Below are positions 17,368 to 27,685 of a DNA stretch of 64,000 nucleotides, one piece after another; within the stretch, counting starts at the first letter, position 1; the number at the start of each line of letters is the position of its first letter. The DNA comes from Bacillota bacterium (lineage in GTDB: Bacteria; Bacillota; Clostridia; Christensenellales; UBA1242), in the NCBI GenBank assembly GCA_009780065.1, contig WRAS01000002.1:137916-201915 (forward strand), read 5' to 3'. Made by a program: the position numbers and the translations under genes. The notes beneath the pieces were generated by a model. The model did no database searches. It worked only from the letters and a program-made list of their open reading frames with translations, and had not been told where the DNA came from.

Positions 17368-18003
17368 TTATTTAAAAGCACGAAGACATCTCTCTGTTTC
17401 CTCCAACACATGCGATGGAAACATATCTTCTGTCACATTGATCGTACACAAAATGCCCAAGTCTTTGTAAAAACTTAAAATAGGTAATTGTTCGTTACGA
17501 TATTGCACTAGTCTGTGCATGATTTTTTCATCCGACATGTCATCCGCACGTTGCGACAATTCACTTCCACATTTTCTACATTTATCGAACTGGCCTCTTA
17601 TAGTATTATGGTCGGTTTTACAGTTTGTACACAAACGGCGGTTTCTCAGTCTCTTTAACACCACATCATCCGCGACATTAATTTCAATAACACAATTAAT
17701 CGGGGATTTTTTTTGTAAAATTTTGGCTTGCGCAAGTGTCCTTGGAACACCATCCAGAATATACCCATTGCGCGAATCCGGCTGGTTTAATCTGTCTAAA
17801 ATGACATCTGCGACCAACTCATCCGGCACCCATTCACCATTATCAACCAAATCCTTTACGCGAATACCCAGTTCAGTTCTTTTTTCGATATTATCGCGAA
17901 ATATATCACCAGAAGAAACATGCGGGAGATTATATCTTTTGTTAAGGCTGCCCGCAAGCGTACCTTTACCACTCCCACTTGGTCCAAATAGTACTATTCT
18001 CAT
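17368..18003 (-). CDS. adk: Adenylate kinase
   Basis: Interconverts ATP + AMP and 2 ADP. The 211-residue product begins at ATG 18003 behind GGGGAG. P-loop FGPSGSGKGT is at residues 6-15. The DGVPRT motif (usually DGFPRT) and a zinc lid with four cysteines (CTNC...CRKC) are present, as in Gram-positive Adk. Lid length is normal. It is located between secY and map. Confidence 0.95.
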   Translation of the reverse strand: MRIVLFGPSGSGKGTLAGSLNKRYNLPHVSSGDIFRDNIEKRTELGIRVKDLVDNGEWVPDELVADVILDRLNQPDSRNGYILDGVPRTLAQAKILQKKSPINCVIEINVADDVVLKRLRNRRLCTNCKTDHNTIRGQFDKCRKCGSELSQRADDMSDEKIMHRLVQYRNEQLPILSFYKDLGILCTINVTEDMFPSHVLEETERCLRAFK

Positions 18004-18035
18004 GTGTTCTCCCCTTAACAATGCTAACTTAACGT

Positions 18036-19340
18036 TTATTTCAGAAATCCTTTATAAGACTTCATCATCATCTGGGCTTGTAATTGCTTGTCAATTTCCA
18101 ATGCCACGGACACAATAATCAACATTGCTATACCTGTAAATGCATTAACCAGCATGTTTCCGTCTCCCATAACTGCACGGAACACAAGCGCAGGAACCAA
18201 TGCCATGATTGCAAGGAATATCGCACCAAACAAAGTAATTCTGTTATGCACACGTTTCAAGTAATCACGTGTTGGTGGTCCAGGTCGGAAACCAAGAATG
18301 AATCCACCGTTTTGTTGAATCTGACGTGAAACATCGTCTGGGTTAAATGCAAGACTTGCATAAAAGTAACTGAAACCAAGAATCAACAGACCCATTAATA
18401 CGATGTTCAACCACGAATTCATACCAAGATGTTGCGCATACCATGCGTATGCTGCACTGTCTGGTGCAAAAATACTCATAATCAATTGCGGAAAGTTCAA
18501 AAGCGAAAACGCAAATATTATAGGAAGCACACCAACAGCGTTTATCTTAATAGGTATGTTGGCACTTTGCCCGCCATACATCTTGTTACCTTTTATTTGT
18601 TTTGCATATGTGACTGGAATTCTTCGTTCCGCCAAATCTATGAACACAACAAACAAGAATACCAAGATTAACAATCCAATAAAGATAAGCGGTGTTGAAA
18701 TTGCATTGATGTCTTGGAAAACTGCAAGAATACTTTCGTAGAATGCCATAACACCGGTAGAGATAATACCCACGAAAATCAACATACTCATACCGTTAGC
18801 GATTCCATGTTCGGTAATCAAGTCCCCTATCCATACCGTAAACATACTTCCCGCTACCAGCACCAGCACCACAATCATCGAAACAACAATCGATGGTAAC
18901 CCAAATAGGTTAGATTGAATGTTTTGACCTACGCTTAGCGATACCACAATCGCAATTGCCTGAGCCAATGCCATAACAAGTGCAACGTATCGTGTAATGA
19001 CTGCGATTTTTCTTCGACCCTCGTCTCCCTGTTTAGAAAGACGCTGAAGCGAAGGAATAGCAATTGTTAACAGTTGAACAACAATCGAACTGGTAATATA
19101 TGGCCCGACACCAAGCGCCAGAATCGCACCATTGGCAAGTGCCCCACCCGCCAACGAAGATAATAATCTAAGGAAATCTGCGGCACCGCTACCATCCATA
19201 GTCGAGCGGAACAATGTTGGGTCGATACCAGGAACAGGAATCCATGCACCAATTCTATATACCAAGATTAAAACAAGCGTAATCAAAATTTTCTTACGCA
19301 ATGATTTCATCTTCATAGATTCAACTAGTGTCTTAAACAT
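18036..19340 (-). CDS. secY: Protein translocase subunit SecY
   Basis: A 434-residue channel subunit of the Sec translocon with ten membrane helices, starting MFKTLVESMKMKSLRKKILITL. It has the plug region near residues 60-70, the cytoplasmic loop FVVFIDLAERRIPVTYAKQ and the C-terminal GNMLVNAFTGIAMLIIVSVALEI. The ATG at 19340 follows GGGAGAAATT. Standard location between rplO and adk. Confidence 0.96.
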   Translation of the reverse strand: MFKTLVESMKMKSLRKKILITLVLILVYRIGAWIPVPGIDPTLFRSTMDGSGAADFLRLLSSLAGGALANGAILALGVGPYITSSIVVQLLTIAIPSLQRLSKQGDEGRRKIAVITRYVALVMALAQAIAIVVSLSVGQNIQSNLFGLPSIVVSMIVVLVLVAGSMFTVWIGDLITEHGIANGMSMLIFVGIISTGVMAFYESILAVFQDINAISTPLIFIGLLILVFLFVVFIDLAERRIPVTYAKQIKGNKMYGGQSANIPIKINAVGVLPIIFAFSLLNFPQLIMSIFAPDSAAYAWYAQHLGMNSWLNIVLMGLLILGFSYFYASLAFNPDDVSRQIQQNGGFILGFRPGPPTRDYLKRVHNRITLFGAIFLAIMALVPALVFRAVMGDGNMLVNAFTGIAMLIIVSVALEIDKQLQAQMMMKSYKGFLK

Positions 19341-19377
19341 AATTTCTCCCTGCCATGTCTAATTATTGACCAGTCTG

Positions 19378-19833
19378 TTACTTTTTTACGGCTAGATCAA
19401 CTACAGTTCCACCCGCTTTTTTAATTTTTTCTGCAGCTTGCTTTGTAAACTTTGCAGCATGCACAGTCAACGCAACATTAAGTTCACCATCACCCAAAAT
19501 TTTCAAGCCATATGGTTGGATTTTTGAAATCAACCCAAAATCCAGCAGAAATTCGGCAGTAATAACTGTGCCCTTTTTAAACTGGTTAAGGTCGCTGACG
19601 TTAATAACAGAAAATTCCTTTTCAAAATTATTGGTAAAACCACGTTTTGGAAGACGACGTGTCAGAGGAATTTGACCACCCTCGAAACCTGGTCTTACAC
19701 CACCGCCACTACGTGCGTTTTGTCCCTTGTGACCTTTACCACATGTTTTACCAAGGCCGGATCCAACACCACGCCCCAAACGTTTCTCACGTTGTTTTGC
19801 TCCTTCTGCTGGGCTTAATTCGTTTATTAACAT
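19378..19833 (-). CDS. rplO: Large ribosomal subunit protein uL15
   Basis: A 151-residue L15 of normal length: glycine-rich start ([29 protein letters not shown]) and conserved C-terminal domain ending [11 protein letters not shown]. It is a late 50S assembly protein. Located between rpmD and secY. Confidence 0.96.
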   Translation of the reverse strand: MLINELSPAEGAKQREKRLGRGVGSGLGKTCGKGHKGQNARSGGGVRPGFEGGQIPLTRRLPKRGFTNNFEKEFSVINVSDLNQFKKGTVITAEFLLDFGLISKIQPYGLKILGDGELNVALTVHAAKFTKQAAEKIKKAGGTVVDLAVKK

Positions 19834-19861
19834 TTCCTCACTTCCTTTTACTTGTAACTTG

Positions 19862-20407
19862 TTACTTGTTTTCGGTTGGTTCTACCTTTATAAGGTGTTC
19901 TACCACATTACACATTCCGCGAATTGCCGGATTGTCTTTGTGAATTTTAACCGTTCCAATCTTGTCTCTAAGACCCAAAGCCATCACGGTACGAATTTGT
20001 CTTTTTGTGCATCCTGCAACTGAACGCACAAGTTCCACACGGATAAATCCAACTGATTCGTATGGTGCTTTGCCTTTTTCTTTTTTTGCTGGTTTTGCTT
20101 CTTTCTTTTCTACCTTTGGTGCAGGCTTTGCCTTTACCGCGGGTTTTGGAGTTGCTTTCGCAGTTGCAGCCGCCTTCGCAACAGGTTTAACTTCTGTTTT
20201 TGGTGCTGGTTTGGCTTTTTCTGCAACTTTTGGTGTTGCTTTCGCTGCCGTTGGCTTAGTTACTGGCTTTGCCGCAGTTTTAGGTGCCGCTTTTGGAGCC
20301 GCCTTTACCGCAGCAGGTTTAACTTCTGCCTTTTTTGGAGCCGCTGCTTTGGTTGCAGGTTTTGCTGCCGCCTTTGGTGCTGCCTTTTTAACTTCTTTTT
20401 CTGCCAT
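19862..20407 (-). CDS. rpmD: Large ribosomal subunit protein uL30 with a 115-residue Ala/Lys/Pro-rich N-terminal extension
   Basis: The last 65 residues are a complete L30 ([27 protein letters not shown] ... [18 protein letters not shown]). Bacterial L30 is normally about 60 residues, but this protein has 181. Residues 1-115 are repeated KxAPKxAxKPA units resembling the tails of histone H1-like bacterial proteins. The reading frame is continuous and starts with a ribosome site, so the extension appears translated. The strong Ala/Lys/Pro bias argues against chance. Confidence 0.92.
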   Translation of the reverse strand: MAEKEVKKAAPKAAAKPATKAAAPKKAEVKPAAVKAAPKAAPKTAAKPVTKPTAAKATPKVAEKAKPAPKTEVKPVAKAAATAKATPKPAVKAKPAPKVEKKEAKPAKKEKGKAPYESVGFIRVELVRSVAGCTKRQIRTVMALGLRDKIGTVKIHKDNPAIRGMCNVVEHLIKVEPTENK

Positions 20408-20434
20408 AATCTATACCCCTTTTATATTTTACAA

Positions 20435-21061
20435 TTAAATAACTTCTTTTCCACGTAGGAATGCAATTTCCTCACGCGTTCTAAGTTGCATCAATGCATC
20501 CATAGTTGCTTTGACAACGTTCATTGGATTTGTGCTCCCATAACATTTTGCGGTTACGTCTTTGTATCCCGCAAGTTCCAACACAGCACGAACACTGGTA
20601 CCCGCAACAAGTCCATTACCCTCTTTCGCTGGCATAATCTTTACCTTGCTGGTTCCAAACTTTCCAATAACTTCGTGTGGAACGGTCAATCCGACAAGAG
20701 GCACATTTTTGAATGACTTTTTCGCGTCCGCCTCCGCCTTTCTGATTGCTTCGGTAACTTCACGGGCTTTCCCGCTTCCAACCGCAACACGGCCATTTTT
20801 GTCACCCACGACAACCACAGCATTAAAACGCAGTGTTCTTCCGCCCTTCACAACCTTTGTAATACGGTTGACACCAAGCAATTTGCTGGAAAACTCGCTT
20901 TGAGGCTCGTCGTATCTTTTTTCACGTGGGCCGTGGGCTTTATACGATGCCTTGCGTGTTTCATCTTTGGCGGAAACTTTGATTTCTACCTCAGAAGTTT
21001 TCAACAGAGCATCTGCCGAAACTGCTTCCTTTACGCTTTTTGTGGTTTTTTCCTTTTCCAT
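20435..21061 (-). CDS. rpsE: Small ribosomal subunit protein uS5
   Basis: A 208-residue S5 with the double-stranded RNA-binding N-domain ([38 protein letters not shown]) and the C-terminal domain. About 55 extra charged residues precede the core, longer than the usual 20-30. It contributes to decoding accuracy and helicase activity at mRNA entry. It precedes rpmD. Confidence 0.95.
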   Translation of the reverse strand: MEKEKTTKSVKEAVSADALLKTSEVEIKVSAKDETRKASYKAHGPREKRYDEPQSEFSSKLLGVNRITKVVKGGRTLRFNAVVVVGDKNGRVAVGSGKAREVTEAIRKAEADAKKSFKNVPLVGLTVPHEVIGKFGTSKVKIMPAKEGNGLVAGTSVRAVLELAGYKDVTAKCYGSTNPMNVVKATMDALMQLRTREEIAFLRGKEVI

Positions 21062-21106
21062 TATTCACCTCGTTATTTATTTTACACTATAATACTTTGT
21101 TTCTTA

Positions 21107-21472
21107 TTAGAATACAAGCCCTGCTCCCCTCGCACCATCTGCAACCTGGGACACACGTCCTGTATACAAGTAGCCATTTCGGTCAAAAACAACTTTTTCG
21201 ATTTTCTTTTTCTTGGCTTGTTTTGCAATCTCTCCACCAATGATAAAGGCAGCTTCCTTTTTGGTTTTACCTTCAATCAATTTCTTTACCTCTGGCTGAG
21301 TTGTATTTACCGCAACCAATGTTACACCCTTGTCATCATCGATGATCTGAGCATAGATATGGCTTAAACTGCGGTACACGCAAAGACGTGGACGTTCGCT
21401 GGTTCCATGAACACCTTTCCCGCGAAGAGCACGTTGCCTTCTCAATTCGTTTTTATCTTCTCTTATAATCAT
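21107..21472 (-). CDS. rplR: Large ribosomal subunit protein uL18
   Basis: A 121-residue L18 of normal size (RRQRALRGKGVHGTSERPRLCVYRSLSHIYAQIIDD ... FDRNGYLYTGRVSQVADGARGAGLVF). It binds 5S rRNA in the central protuberance. Located between rplF and rpsE. Confidence 0.96.
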   Translation of the reverse strand: MIIREDKNELRRQRALRGKGVHGTSERPRLCVYRSLSHIYAQIIDDDKGVTLVAVNTTQPEVKKLIEGKTKKEAAFIIGGEIAKQAKKKKIEKVVFDRNGYLYTGRVSQVADGARGAGLVF

Positions 21473-21508
21473 TTTCTCACCTCAATGTTGTATTTTTTGC
21501 GTCAACCT

Positions 21509-22102
21509 TTATTTCTTTTTACCCTTTCCACCTGATTTTGATGCTTTTCTTATTACACGTTCATCGCTGTATCTGATTCCATACATGTGGTACGGTTCAA
21601 CTGGACGAAGATCTTTTATCATAGAAGCAACTGCCCCAACCTGTTCTTTGCTTGCACCACTTACTTGAATGACCTGGCCAATCCCATCTTTTCCAAGGTT
21701 CAATGCACCAATCTCTTGTGGGGTAAGAACCTTGAATGAAATACCAGGTTGTGCTTTGATATTACTTGGATGACTCATCCCTAGGTTCAGTGTCAAGTCC
21801 GCCCCGTTCATATTTGCTTTGTAACCAACACCATTCAAAATCAATGTTTTAACAAAACCTTTTGATACACCCGTAATCATGTTTTGAATCAAACGATTAT
21901 AAAGACCGTGTAATGCACGACTTTGTGCCTGGTCGTCGCCTCTTTCTAAACGAACATCAGCACCTTCTACAATCACTTTGATTGGTGACTTTATTTCTTG
22001 TTTAAGTGTGGCTTTTGAACCGCTAACGGTTACAATACCACTTTCAAACTCCACGGTAACGCCCGCTGGGATTGTAATCGCTGTTTTTCCTACTCTACTC
22101 AT
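21509..22102 (-). CDS. rplF: Large ribosomal subunit protein uL6
   Basis: A 197-residue L6 with both L6 repeats and the C-terminal signature EPYHMYGIRYSDERVIRKASKSGGKGKKK. Two ATGs are adjacent. The second (22102) has better spacing to GAGGTG. It is slightly longer than usual (about 180) through a Lys/Gly tail. Confidence 0.95.
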   Translation of the reverse strand: MSRVGKTAITIPAGVTVEFESGIVTVSGSKATLKQEIKSPIKVIVEGADVRLERGDDQAQSRALHGLYNRLIQNMITGVSKGFVKTLILNGVGYKANMNGADLTLNLGMSHPSNIKAQPGISFKVLTPQEIGALNLGKDGIGQVIQVSGASKEQVGAVASMIKDLRPVEPYHMYGIRYSDERVIRKASKSGGKGKKK

Positions 22103-22129
22103 CATTCACCTCTTTACTAAATTTTCAAA

Positions 22130-22549
22130 TTACCAAATGTACGCAAGAACTTCGCCACCAAGATTCTTCTCGCGCGCGTCCTTGTCCGTCATAATTCCTT
22201 TGGATGTACTTACGATAGCAATACCAAGACCAGACAAAACCTTTGGCAAGTCATCACTTTTTGCATAAACCCTTAAGCCCGGCTTTGAAATACGTCTTAG
22301 ACCTTGGATTACGCGTTGTCTACCCTCGCTTAACTTAAACGTTAAACGAATAAACGCTCTTCCCGCTTCGTCTTTGGTTTCTTCGATAGCCGTAACGTAA
22401 CCCTCGTCCGCCATAATTTTGGCAATCGCAAGTTTTGTCTTGCTTGCTGGAATCATTACATCATCGTGACGTGCCATTATTGCATTACGTACACGTGTAA
22501 GCATATCCGCAATAGGGTCTGTTACCACTGTGCTTTTTACTTTCTTCAT
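22130..22549 (-). CDS. rpsH: Small ribosomal subunit protein uS8
   Basis: A 139-residue S8 ([22 protein letters not shown] ... [27 protein letters not shown]), a primary 16S rRNA binder and, in some bacteria, the spc operon translational repressor. The ATG at 22549 is preceded by GGAGGAGG. A longer ORF start lacks any signal. Confidence 0.96.
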   Translation of the reverse strand: MKKVKSTVVTDPIADMLTRVRNAIMARHDDVMIPASKTKLAIAKIMADEGYVTAIEETKDEAGRAFIRLTFKLSEGRQRVIQGLRRISKPGLRVYAKSDDLPKVLSGLGIAIVSTSKGIMTDKDAREKNLGGEVLAYIW

Positions 22550-22599
22550 AGTCTTCCTCCTCCGGAATTTTGTATTATCCAATTATCTAAATTCTTAAA

Positions 22600-22800
22600 T
22601 TACCAACTTGATTTTCTTACCCCAGGTATTTCTCCCTTGAGTGCCATTTCGCGGAAACACACACGGCAAATTCCATATTTTTTCAACACGGCCTTTGGAC
22701 GTCCGCATACAGAACAACGTGTATAGTCTCTGACCTTACATGGCTTTCCGTTCAGTTGTCCGCCTCTTTTGTGCTTTTCTTTCATAGCAGCTTTTGCCAT
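22600..22800 (-). CDS. rpsN: Small ribosomal subunit protein uS14, zinc-binding type Z
   Basis: A 66-residue S14 with four zinc cysteines ([20 protein letters not shown]), i.e. the short zinc-dependent form typical of Firmicutes. It has a few extra basic residues at the N-terminus. Located between rplE and rpsH. Confidence 0.96.
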   Translation of the reverse strand: MAKAAMKEKHKRGGQLNGKPCKVRDYTRCSVCGRPKAVLKKYGICRVCFREMALKGEIPGVRKSSW

Positions 22801-22825
22801 TCTATCCTCCTAAAATTTTTATAAA

Positions 22826-23569
22826 CTACTTCTTGAACGGGAATCCAATTAGTGTTAATAGTTCCAAACTGTCTTCTTTTGTTTCTGCGGTTGTAACCAC
22901 CGCAATATCAAATCCACGTACCTTTTCCACTTTGTCGTAACTGATTTCCGGGAATACAAGTTGTTCTTTAATTCCAAGTGCATAGTTTCCAAATTGGTCA
23001 AACGATTTTGGGTTCAAACCCGAGAAATCTCTAACCCGTGGCAATGCAACCGAAATCAACTTGTCCAAGAATAGGTACATATTCTTCCCGCGTAATGTGA
23101 CCTTCGCACCTATACGTTGTCCCTCACGAAGTTTAAAGTTAGATATAGACTTCTTAGCCTTTGTGATTACAGGTTTTTGCCCAGTAATCAAACCCAACTC
23201 TTCCAGCGCACCTGTAAATTTCTTTGTGTCATCCTTTACATCGCCTAGACCCATGTTTAACACAACTTTTTCAATTTTTGGCACGGCCATGATGTTTTTG
23301 TGTTTTTGTATCAACGTAGGTACAACTTCTTTGCTGTACTTTTCGTGAAGACGGTTAAAGTAAACACGCTCTTTTGCCTGTTTTTTGGCCTTTGGTGCTG
23401 CTGGCTTTGCCACAACTTTTGACGCAGCCACCTTTGCAGGTGCCTTGGGCGCAATTGTTTTGGTCGCAGCCTTTGGTGCTGCAACTTTGACATCCGCCAC
23501 TTTTTTGGCTGGTGCCACCGGCTTTTTTGCGGCTGCTGGTTTTGGTGTTACTTTCTTTTCGTTTGCCAT
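22826..23569 (-). CDS. rplE: Large ribosomal subunit protein uL5 with a Lys/Ala/Pro-rich N-terminal extension
   Basis: The C-terminal 180 residues are a full L5 ([39 protein letters not shown] ... [11 protein letters not shown]). The preceding 68 residues are a low-complexity KxAAPK/APAK series like the one on L30. L5 binds 5S rRNA and contacts tRNA. The start ATG at 23569 has a ribosome site (AAGGAG) and the extension is in frame. Confidence 0.93.
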   Translation of the reverse strand: MANEKKVTPKPAAAKKPVAPAKKVADVKVAAPKAATKTIAPKAPAKVAASKVVAKPAAPKAKKQAKERVYFNRLHEKYSKEVVPTLIQKHKNIMAVPKIEKVVLNMGLGDVKDDTKKFTGALEELGLITGQKPVITKAKKSISNFKLREGQRIGAKVTLRGKNMYLFLDKLISVALPRVRDFSGLNPKSFDQFGNYALGIKEQLVFPEISYDKVEKVRGFDIAVVTTAETKEDSLELLTLIGFPFKK

Positions 23570-23606
23570 TATCTAACTCCTTATCGTTTCCTTTGGATAA
23601 TTGTAA

Positions 23607-24068
23607 TTATTTCTCTTCCTTGGTTTTGACCGTACTTTCCGCTGTTGCCTTTACTTCTCTTCGCTTTAAAGGTTTTTTGTCGGCTTTTTCTTCTTCTTTT
23701 GCTTCTACCTCTTTCACTTTTTCTTTGGTCTTAACGAATTTCTTGTCCAGAATCTCGTCACATTTTTTACAGTAACGCACCATCTTTCCGCCGACCTCTT
23801 TGCGTGAAACACGTGTTGCCTTACCACATTTACAAAGGATCATAACATTGGAAATGTCAATGTTGCCTGCTTTTTTATCACGGCTGGATTTTTGTTGGGC
23901 GCTTCGTGCTTTTTTGTGTTTTATTACAATGTTTACACCATCCACAACACATGTGTTGTCGTCTGGATTAACACTGATAACCTTGCCTTTCTTGCCTTTG
24001 TTCTTACCTGCGATTACAACAACGGAATCTCCGCGCTTTATGTTGGTTCTTACATTTACCTGTTCCAT
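23607..24068 (-). CDS. rplX: Large ribosomal subunit protein uL24 with a charged C-terminal tail
   Basis: A 153-residue L24: KOW motif near the start (RGDSVVVIAGKNKGKKGKVISVNPDDNTCVVDGVN), a middle Cys4 cluster (CKCG...CKKC) typical of some L24 forms, then about 50 extra residues of Lys/Glu/Val-rich tail. The usual length is about 100-105. L24 starts 50S assembly. Confidence 0.94.
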   Translation of the reverse strand: MEQVNVRTNIKRGDSVVVIAGKNKGKKGKVISVNPDDNTCVVDGVNIVIKHKKARSAQQKSSRDKKAGNIDISNVMILCKCGKATRVSRKEVGGKMVRYCKKCDEILDKKFVKTKEKVKEVEAKEEEKADKKPLKRREVKATAESTVKTKEEK

Positions 24069-24106
24069 AATGTTCTCCTGTTTTTTCCTTGCTTATATAA
24101 TAGAAA

Positions 24107-24475
24107 TTAAAGTACCTCGGGCGCTAAAGATACAATCTTCATGTAGCCCTTTTCACGCAATTCCCTTGCAACCGGTCCAAAAATACGTGTTCCTTTTGGA
24201 TTACCCTCTTTGTCAATAATAACCGCAGCATTATCATCAAAACGGATATGTGTTCCGTCTGCACGTTTTTTGCTCTTCACGGTACGAACAATAACGGCTT
24301 TAATCACATCACCCTTTTTAACCATCCCGCCTGGTGTTGCAACTTTCACAGATGCCACTACAACATCACCAATACCGCCACTGTATCTAAAAGAACCACC
24401 AAGTATTCTAATAACACCTATTTGTTTGGCTCCTGTGTTATCTGCTACGTTCATTCTTGATTCTGGTTGTACCAT
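24107..24475 (-). CDS. rplN: Large ribosomal subunit protein uL14
   Basis: A 122-residue L14 of standard length and sequence ([27 protein letters not shown] ... [26 protein letters not shown]). It makes an intersubunit bridge and binds RsfS. Confidence 0.97.
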   Translation of the reverse strand: MVQPESRMNVADNTGAKQIGVIRILGGSFRYSGGIGDVVVASVKVATPGGMVKKGDVIKAVIVRTVKSKKRADGTHIRFDDNAAVIIDKEGNPKGTRIFGPVARELREKGYMKIVSLAPEVL

Positions 24476-24517
24476 AACTCACTCTCCTTTCTTCTTCCAC
24501 GTATCTTGTCCGCGTAA

Positions 24518-24838
24518 CTACTTCGCTTTCTCGATAATTCTTAGTAATCTAAAGTACTTGTCTTTTGACATCGGTCTTGTTTCCATGATTTCCACGGTAT
24601 CACCAATTCCGCATTCGTTGTTTTCGTCGTGTACTTTGAATTTTTTTGATCTTGTAACTGTTTTTTTATACAATGGGTGCTTTTCTTTAGATGTAATTTG
24701 CACAACAACTGTTTTGTCCATCTTGTCGGACACAACTTTGCCTATACGAATCTTTCTAAGGTTTCTCTCGTCTGCTTCTTGGGTAACTGGCTTTACTTCT
24801 GGCTTCTTTACTTTAACTTTTGCTTTTGCTTCTGCCAT
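24518..24838 (-). CDS. rpsQ: Small ribosomal subunit protein uS17
   Basis: A 106-residue S17, with the OB-fold core from about residue 25 ([35 protein letters not shown] ... [25 protein letters not shown]). An approximately 20-residue [15 protein letters not shown] leader is an added basic extension. The start codon overlaps the stop of rpmC. Confidence 0.95.
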   Translation of the reverse strand: MAEAKAKVKVKKPEVKPVTQEADERNLRKIRIGKVVSDKMDKTVVVQITSKEKHPLYKKTVTRSKKFKVHDENNECGIGDTVEIMETRPMSKDKYFRLLRIIEKAK

Positions 24839-25098
24839 TACTTGCTACCCCCCTCTGTTTTCTTCTTTGCTGGTTTTGCAATTTGCTTGCCTTTATTTTT
24901 TGTAATCCCCTGCTCACGCTCAGCAAGTACGGTAAGTACGCGTGCAATATCTTTTTTCACAGTGTCTAGCAGTTTTGCATTCTTTAACTGACCTGTTGAA
25001 TGTTGGAACCTTAGATTAAACAATTCATTCTTAAGACTTCCATACTTTTCTTTCAATTCAGCAGTTGTCAAGTCGTGATACATTTGCGCTCTATTCAT
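24838..25098 (-). CDS. rpmC: Large ribosomal subunit protein uL29
   Basis: An 86-residue L29 ([31 protein letters not shown]...[13 protein letters not shown]) with an extra [22 protein letters not shown] tail. It lies at the peptide exit tunnel and helps bind trigger factor. The start ATG at 25098 has AGGAGGTGG just upstream and overlaps the end of rplP by 8 nt, indicating translational coupling. Confidence 0.94.
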   Translation of the reverse strand: MNRAQMYHDLTTAELKEKYGSLKNELFNLRFQHSTGQLKNAKLLDTVKKDIARVLTVLAEREQGITKNKGKQIAKPAKKKTEGGSK

Positions 25099-25597
25099 CT
25101 CCACCTCCTGTAGTTTCCACTGGCTTATCTTCTTTCTTGGTTTCATCCAGATAGACAACTTTTCCCTTTATATATCTCTTTTCTCGGATTACATCGCGCT
25201 TGATAAATTTACATTTACATGGCAACTTGTGCATACCAAGTCTTAACGCCTCGCGTGCAACATCTTCGGTAACACCCGCGATTTCGAACAATACACGTCC
25301 CGGTTTTACCACCGCAACCCACTGGTCTGGGGAACCCTTTCCAGAACCCATACGGGTTTCCGCAGGTTTCTTTGTAACACTTTTGTGTGGGAAAATGTTT
25401 ATCCAAACTTTACCACCACGTTTTGTAAAACGCGTCATAGCAATACGAGCAGCCTCGATTTGTCGGTTTGTTATCCAAGATGGTTCCGCAGCAACTAGAC
25501 CAAAGTCACCATACGCAAGTTTGTTTCCGCGTGTTGCTTTTCCTGTCATTCTTCCTCTGTGAAGTTTTCTGTGCTTCACTCTTTTTGGCACTAACAT
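25091..25597 (-). CDS. rplP: Large ribosomal subunit protein uL16
   Basis: A 168-residue L16 ([34 protein letters not shown] ... [18 protein letters not shown]) with about 25 extra acidic/Gly C-terminal residues. It is important for A-site tRNA accommodation. The start codon overlaps the rpsC stop (TAATG). Confidence 0.96.
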   Translation of the reverse strand: MLVPKRVKHRKLHRGRMTGKATRGNKLAYGDFGLVAAEPSWITNRQIEAARIAMTRFTKRGGKVWINIFPHKSVTKKPAETRMGSGKGSPDQWVAVVKPGRVLFEIAGVTEDVAREALRLGMHKLPCKCKFIKRDVIREKRYIKGKVVYLDETKKEDKPVETTGGGDE

Positions 25598-26643
25598 TAT
25601 TCCGCACCTCCTTGTGTTGGTGTCTTAGGACCTGCTGGTCTTTGTTTTGGAACAAAAACACGCTCGCCTGGTCTTGCAGGTCTGTCATAATTTTTCGGTG
25701 CACCTGATTGACCTTGTCCCTCTGGACGTGGACCGCGGTTATAGCCACCTTGCGCTGCACCTTCTGGTCTTGGCCTGTAACCACCTTCCGGTCTTGCAAA
25801 TCCGCCTTCTGGGCGCGGACCACGATTAAAGCCACCTTGTCCACCCTCTGGTCGGAATCCACCTTCTGGACGTGGTCTATTTGGATCAAATGGACGACGT
25901 GGGCCATTAAATGGCTTTCTGTCCCCTTGTTGTGGACGACGATTGTCGCGCTCGGTTCTGCTTGCACGAACAACTTCACCTGTTCTTCTTGTTTTACCTT
26001 TTATTTCACCGTGGCAAATCCAACATTTCACACCGATAATTCCGAATGTTGTGCTGGCTTCGGCGAATCCGTATTCAATATCACTTCTAAGTGTGTGAAG
26101 CGGCAAAATACCTGTTTGATAGTGTTCACTACGTGCAATATCTGCACCATCTAAACGACCGCCCACCATGACCTTTACACCTTGAACACCGGATTTCATG
26201 GCTTTTTGCATTGCCATTTTCATAGCACGACGCCAACTAGCACGCTTTTCCAATTGACTTGCGATACTTTGTGCGACAAGTGTTGCGTCCGCATCCATGT
26301 TTTTAACTTCACGAACGTTAACGTCCAATGACTTTGTACCTACAATCTTTTGAAGACTCTTTTTCAAACCATCAATTCCAGCACCCTTCTGGCCAATAAG
26401 CATCCCCGGACGCCCTGTATAAATGTTTACCGCAACACGACCCGCAGTGCGCTCGATAGTCACCTTGGAGATTGAACAGTTATTCAACCCACTTTTAAGC
26501 GAGTAATTCTCCATGATGTATTTACGAATATCATTGTCTTCCTTTATAAAGGTCGCAATGTCTTTCTTAGGTGCAACCCAAGTTGAACTCCAGTCTTTGT
26601 TGACCCCTACTCGGAAACCGTGCGGATTAACTTTTTGTCCCAT
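25597..26643 (-). CDS. rpsC: Small ribosomal subunit protein uS3 with a long Arg/Gly/Pro C-terminal tail of RPEGG repeats
   Basis: The product is 348 residues from ATG 26643. Residues 1 to about 215 are a complete S3 with KH domain ([21 protein letters not shown]) and S3-C domain ending [16 protein letters not shown] sequence. The remaining 130 residues are low complexity: [25 protein letters not shown] and similar units, like RGG-box RNA-binding regions. Normal S3 ends near 220-230. S3 lines the mRNA entry channel, so the tail could reach incoming mRNA. That is inference. The frame is open throughout and overlaps rplP. Confidence 0.94.
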   Translation of the reverse strand: MGQKVNPHGFRVGVNKDWSSTWVAPKKDIATFIKEDNDIRKYIMENYSLKSGLNNCSISKVTIERTAGRVAVNIYTGRPGMLIGQKGAGIDGLKKSLQKIVGTKSLDVNVREVKNMDADATLVAQSIASQLEKRASWRRAMKMAMQKAMKSGVQGVKVMVGGRLDGADIARSEHYQTGILPLHTLRSDIEYGFAEASTTFGIIGVKCWICHGEIKGKTRRTGEVVRASRTERDNRRPQQGDRKPFNGPRRPFDPNRPRPEGGFRPEGGQGGFNRGPRPEGGFARPEGGYRPRPEGAAQGGYNRGPRPEGQGQSGAPKNYDRPARPGERVFVPKQRPAGPKTPTQGGAE

Positions 26644-26678
26644 AAGTCTGTTCCAAAGCAATAATTGTTAAACAACTA

Positions 26679-27329
26679 TTACTTCTCCTCCTTTTTCTTT
26701 GTCTCGCCTGTCTCTTTTTTTGTACCTAGTGGCTTTTTTGCGTTAGGTTGTTTTGCAAGTGGTTTTTCCGCAACTGTTGTTGGAATTTCTTTTGCTTTTG
26801 GCTTCGCAGTTGCTTTCTTCACATCCGCCCCCTTAACCTCTGTCTTTTTTGCAGTTGTCTTTGGTTCGATCTTCTTTGCGGTTTCTACTTTTGCTGCCAC
26901 TTTTTTAACTGGCTCAGCCTTTTTCTTGGTTGGCTGTTCTTTTTCTTTTCTCTCGTCCAGAACGACTTTGATGTGGCTGGTTCTTTTTAAAATTCTATCC
27001 CCGCGCCCTTTGGCTCTTGGCATCATTCTTTTCATAATTGGACCCGTCATTGCAAAACATTCCGCAACAAAAAGTGTGTCCTTTGGCATATTAAGGTTAT
27101 TCTCGGCATTGGCAGCCGCAGAATTAAGAACCTTTAGTACAGGCAGGCAAGCAGACTTGTTCGTATTGGAAAGAATTACAACTGCCTCGTCATAATTTTT
27201 GCCACGAATCAAATCAAGCACAATGCGAACCTTGCTGCTTGAAATTCTTATATATCTTGCAATAGCATACGGACGACGATCACGTGTCTCGTTATTTGCT
27301 TTTGCCCTATCTCTTTGATTGGATGCCAT
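26679..27329 (-). CDS. rplV: Large ribosomal subunit protein uL22 with a Lys-rich C-terminal extension
   Basis: The first 115 residues are a normal L22 (RPYAIARYIRISSSKVRIVLDLIRGKNYDEAVVIL ... RAKGRGDRILKRTSHIKVVLDE). It lines the exit tunnel. A further 100 residues of Lys/Ala/Glu/Pro-rich sequence follow (KKxEPVKKVAAKVETAKK and on). The total of 216 is nearly double the usual 110-115. Confidence 0.94.
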   Translation of the reverse strand: MASNQRDRAKANNETRDRRPYAIARYIRISSSKVRIVLDLIRGKNYDEAVVILSNTNKSACLPVLKVLNSAAANAENNLNMPKDTLFVAECFAMTGPIMKRMMPRAKGRGDRILKRTSHIKVVLDERKEKEQPTKKKAEPVKKVAAKVETAKKIEPKTTAKKTEVKGADVKKATAKPKAKEIPTTVAEKPLAKQPNAKKPLGTKKETGETKKKEEK

Positions 27330-27394
27330 TTTTTCCTCCTAGTAAGCTATTTCATCTCCGCTATGTCTACCATAACTGGGAAATACTTGCCCGC

Positions 27395-27685
27395 TTAGCC
27401 TTTTTTACCTTTTGCTTTAATTGCTTTTACACCACCGTGACCTGGGAATGTTCTGGTTGGTGCAAATTCACCAATTTTATGTCCCACCATCTCGCTCTTT
27501 ACGTATACCGGAATGTGTTTTTTTCCGTTATAAACCGAGATCGTGTGTCCCACGAATGATGGCAAAATTGTGCAACTGCGTGACCATGTTTTGATAACAC
27601 GCTTTTCATTTTTTGCATTCATTGCGTCAATTTTGTCCGCCAATTTCTTTACAACGTATGGACCTTTTTTAATACTTCTACTCAT
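27395..27685 (-). CDS. rpsS: Small ribosomal subunit protein uS19
   Basis: A 96-residue S19 of standard form ([22 protein letters not shown] ... [18 protein letters not shown]). It is in the 30S head near S13. The start overlaps the rplB stop by 1 nt. Confidence 0.97.
   Translation of the reverse strand: MSRSIKKGPYVVKKLADKIDAMNAKNEKRVIKTWSRSCTILPSFVGHTISVYNGKKHIPVYVKSEMVGHKIGEFAPTRTFPGHGGVKAIKAKGKKG

Noticed and set aside
20060..20400. Repetitive region in rpmD considered as noncoding repeat or frameshifted junk
   Set aside because: Frame is open from a proper start into the L30 domain, and the same composition occurs on L5 and L22.
25680..25960. Short repeated DNA units at the end of rpsC, considered as CRISPR or satellite
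   Set aside because: The repetition is at protein level (RPEGG units), in frame, with varying DNA and no unique spacers.
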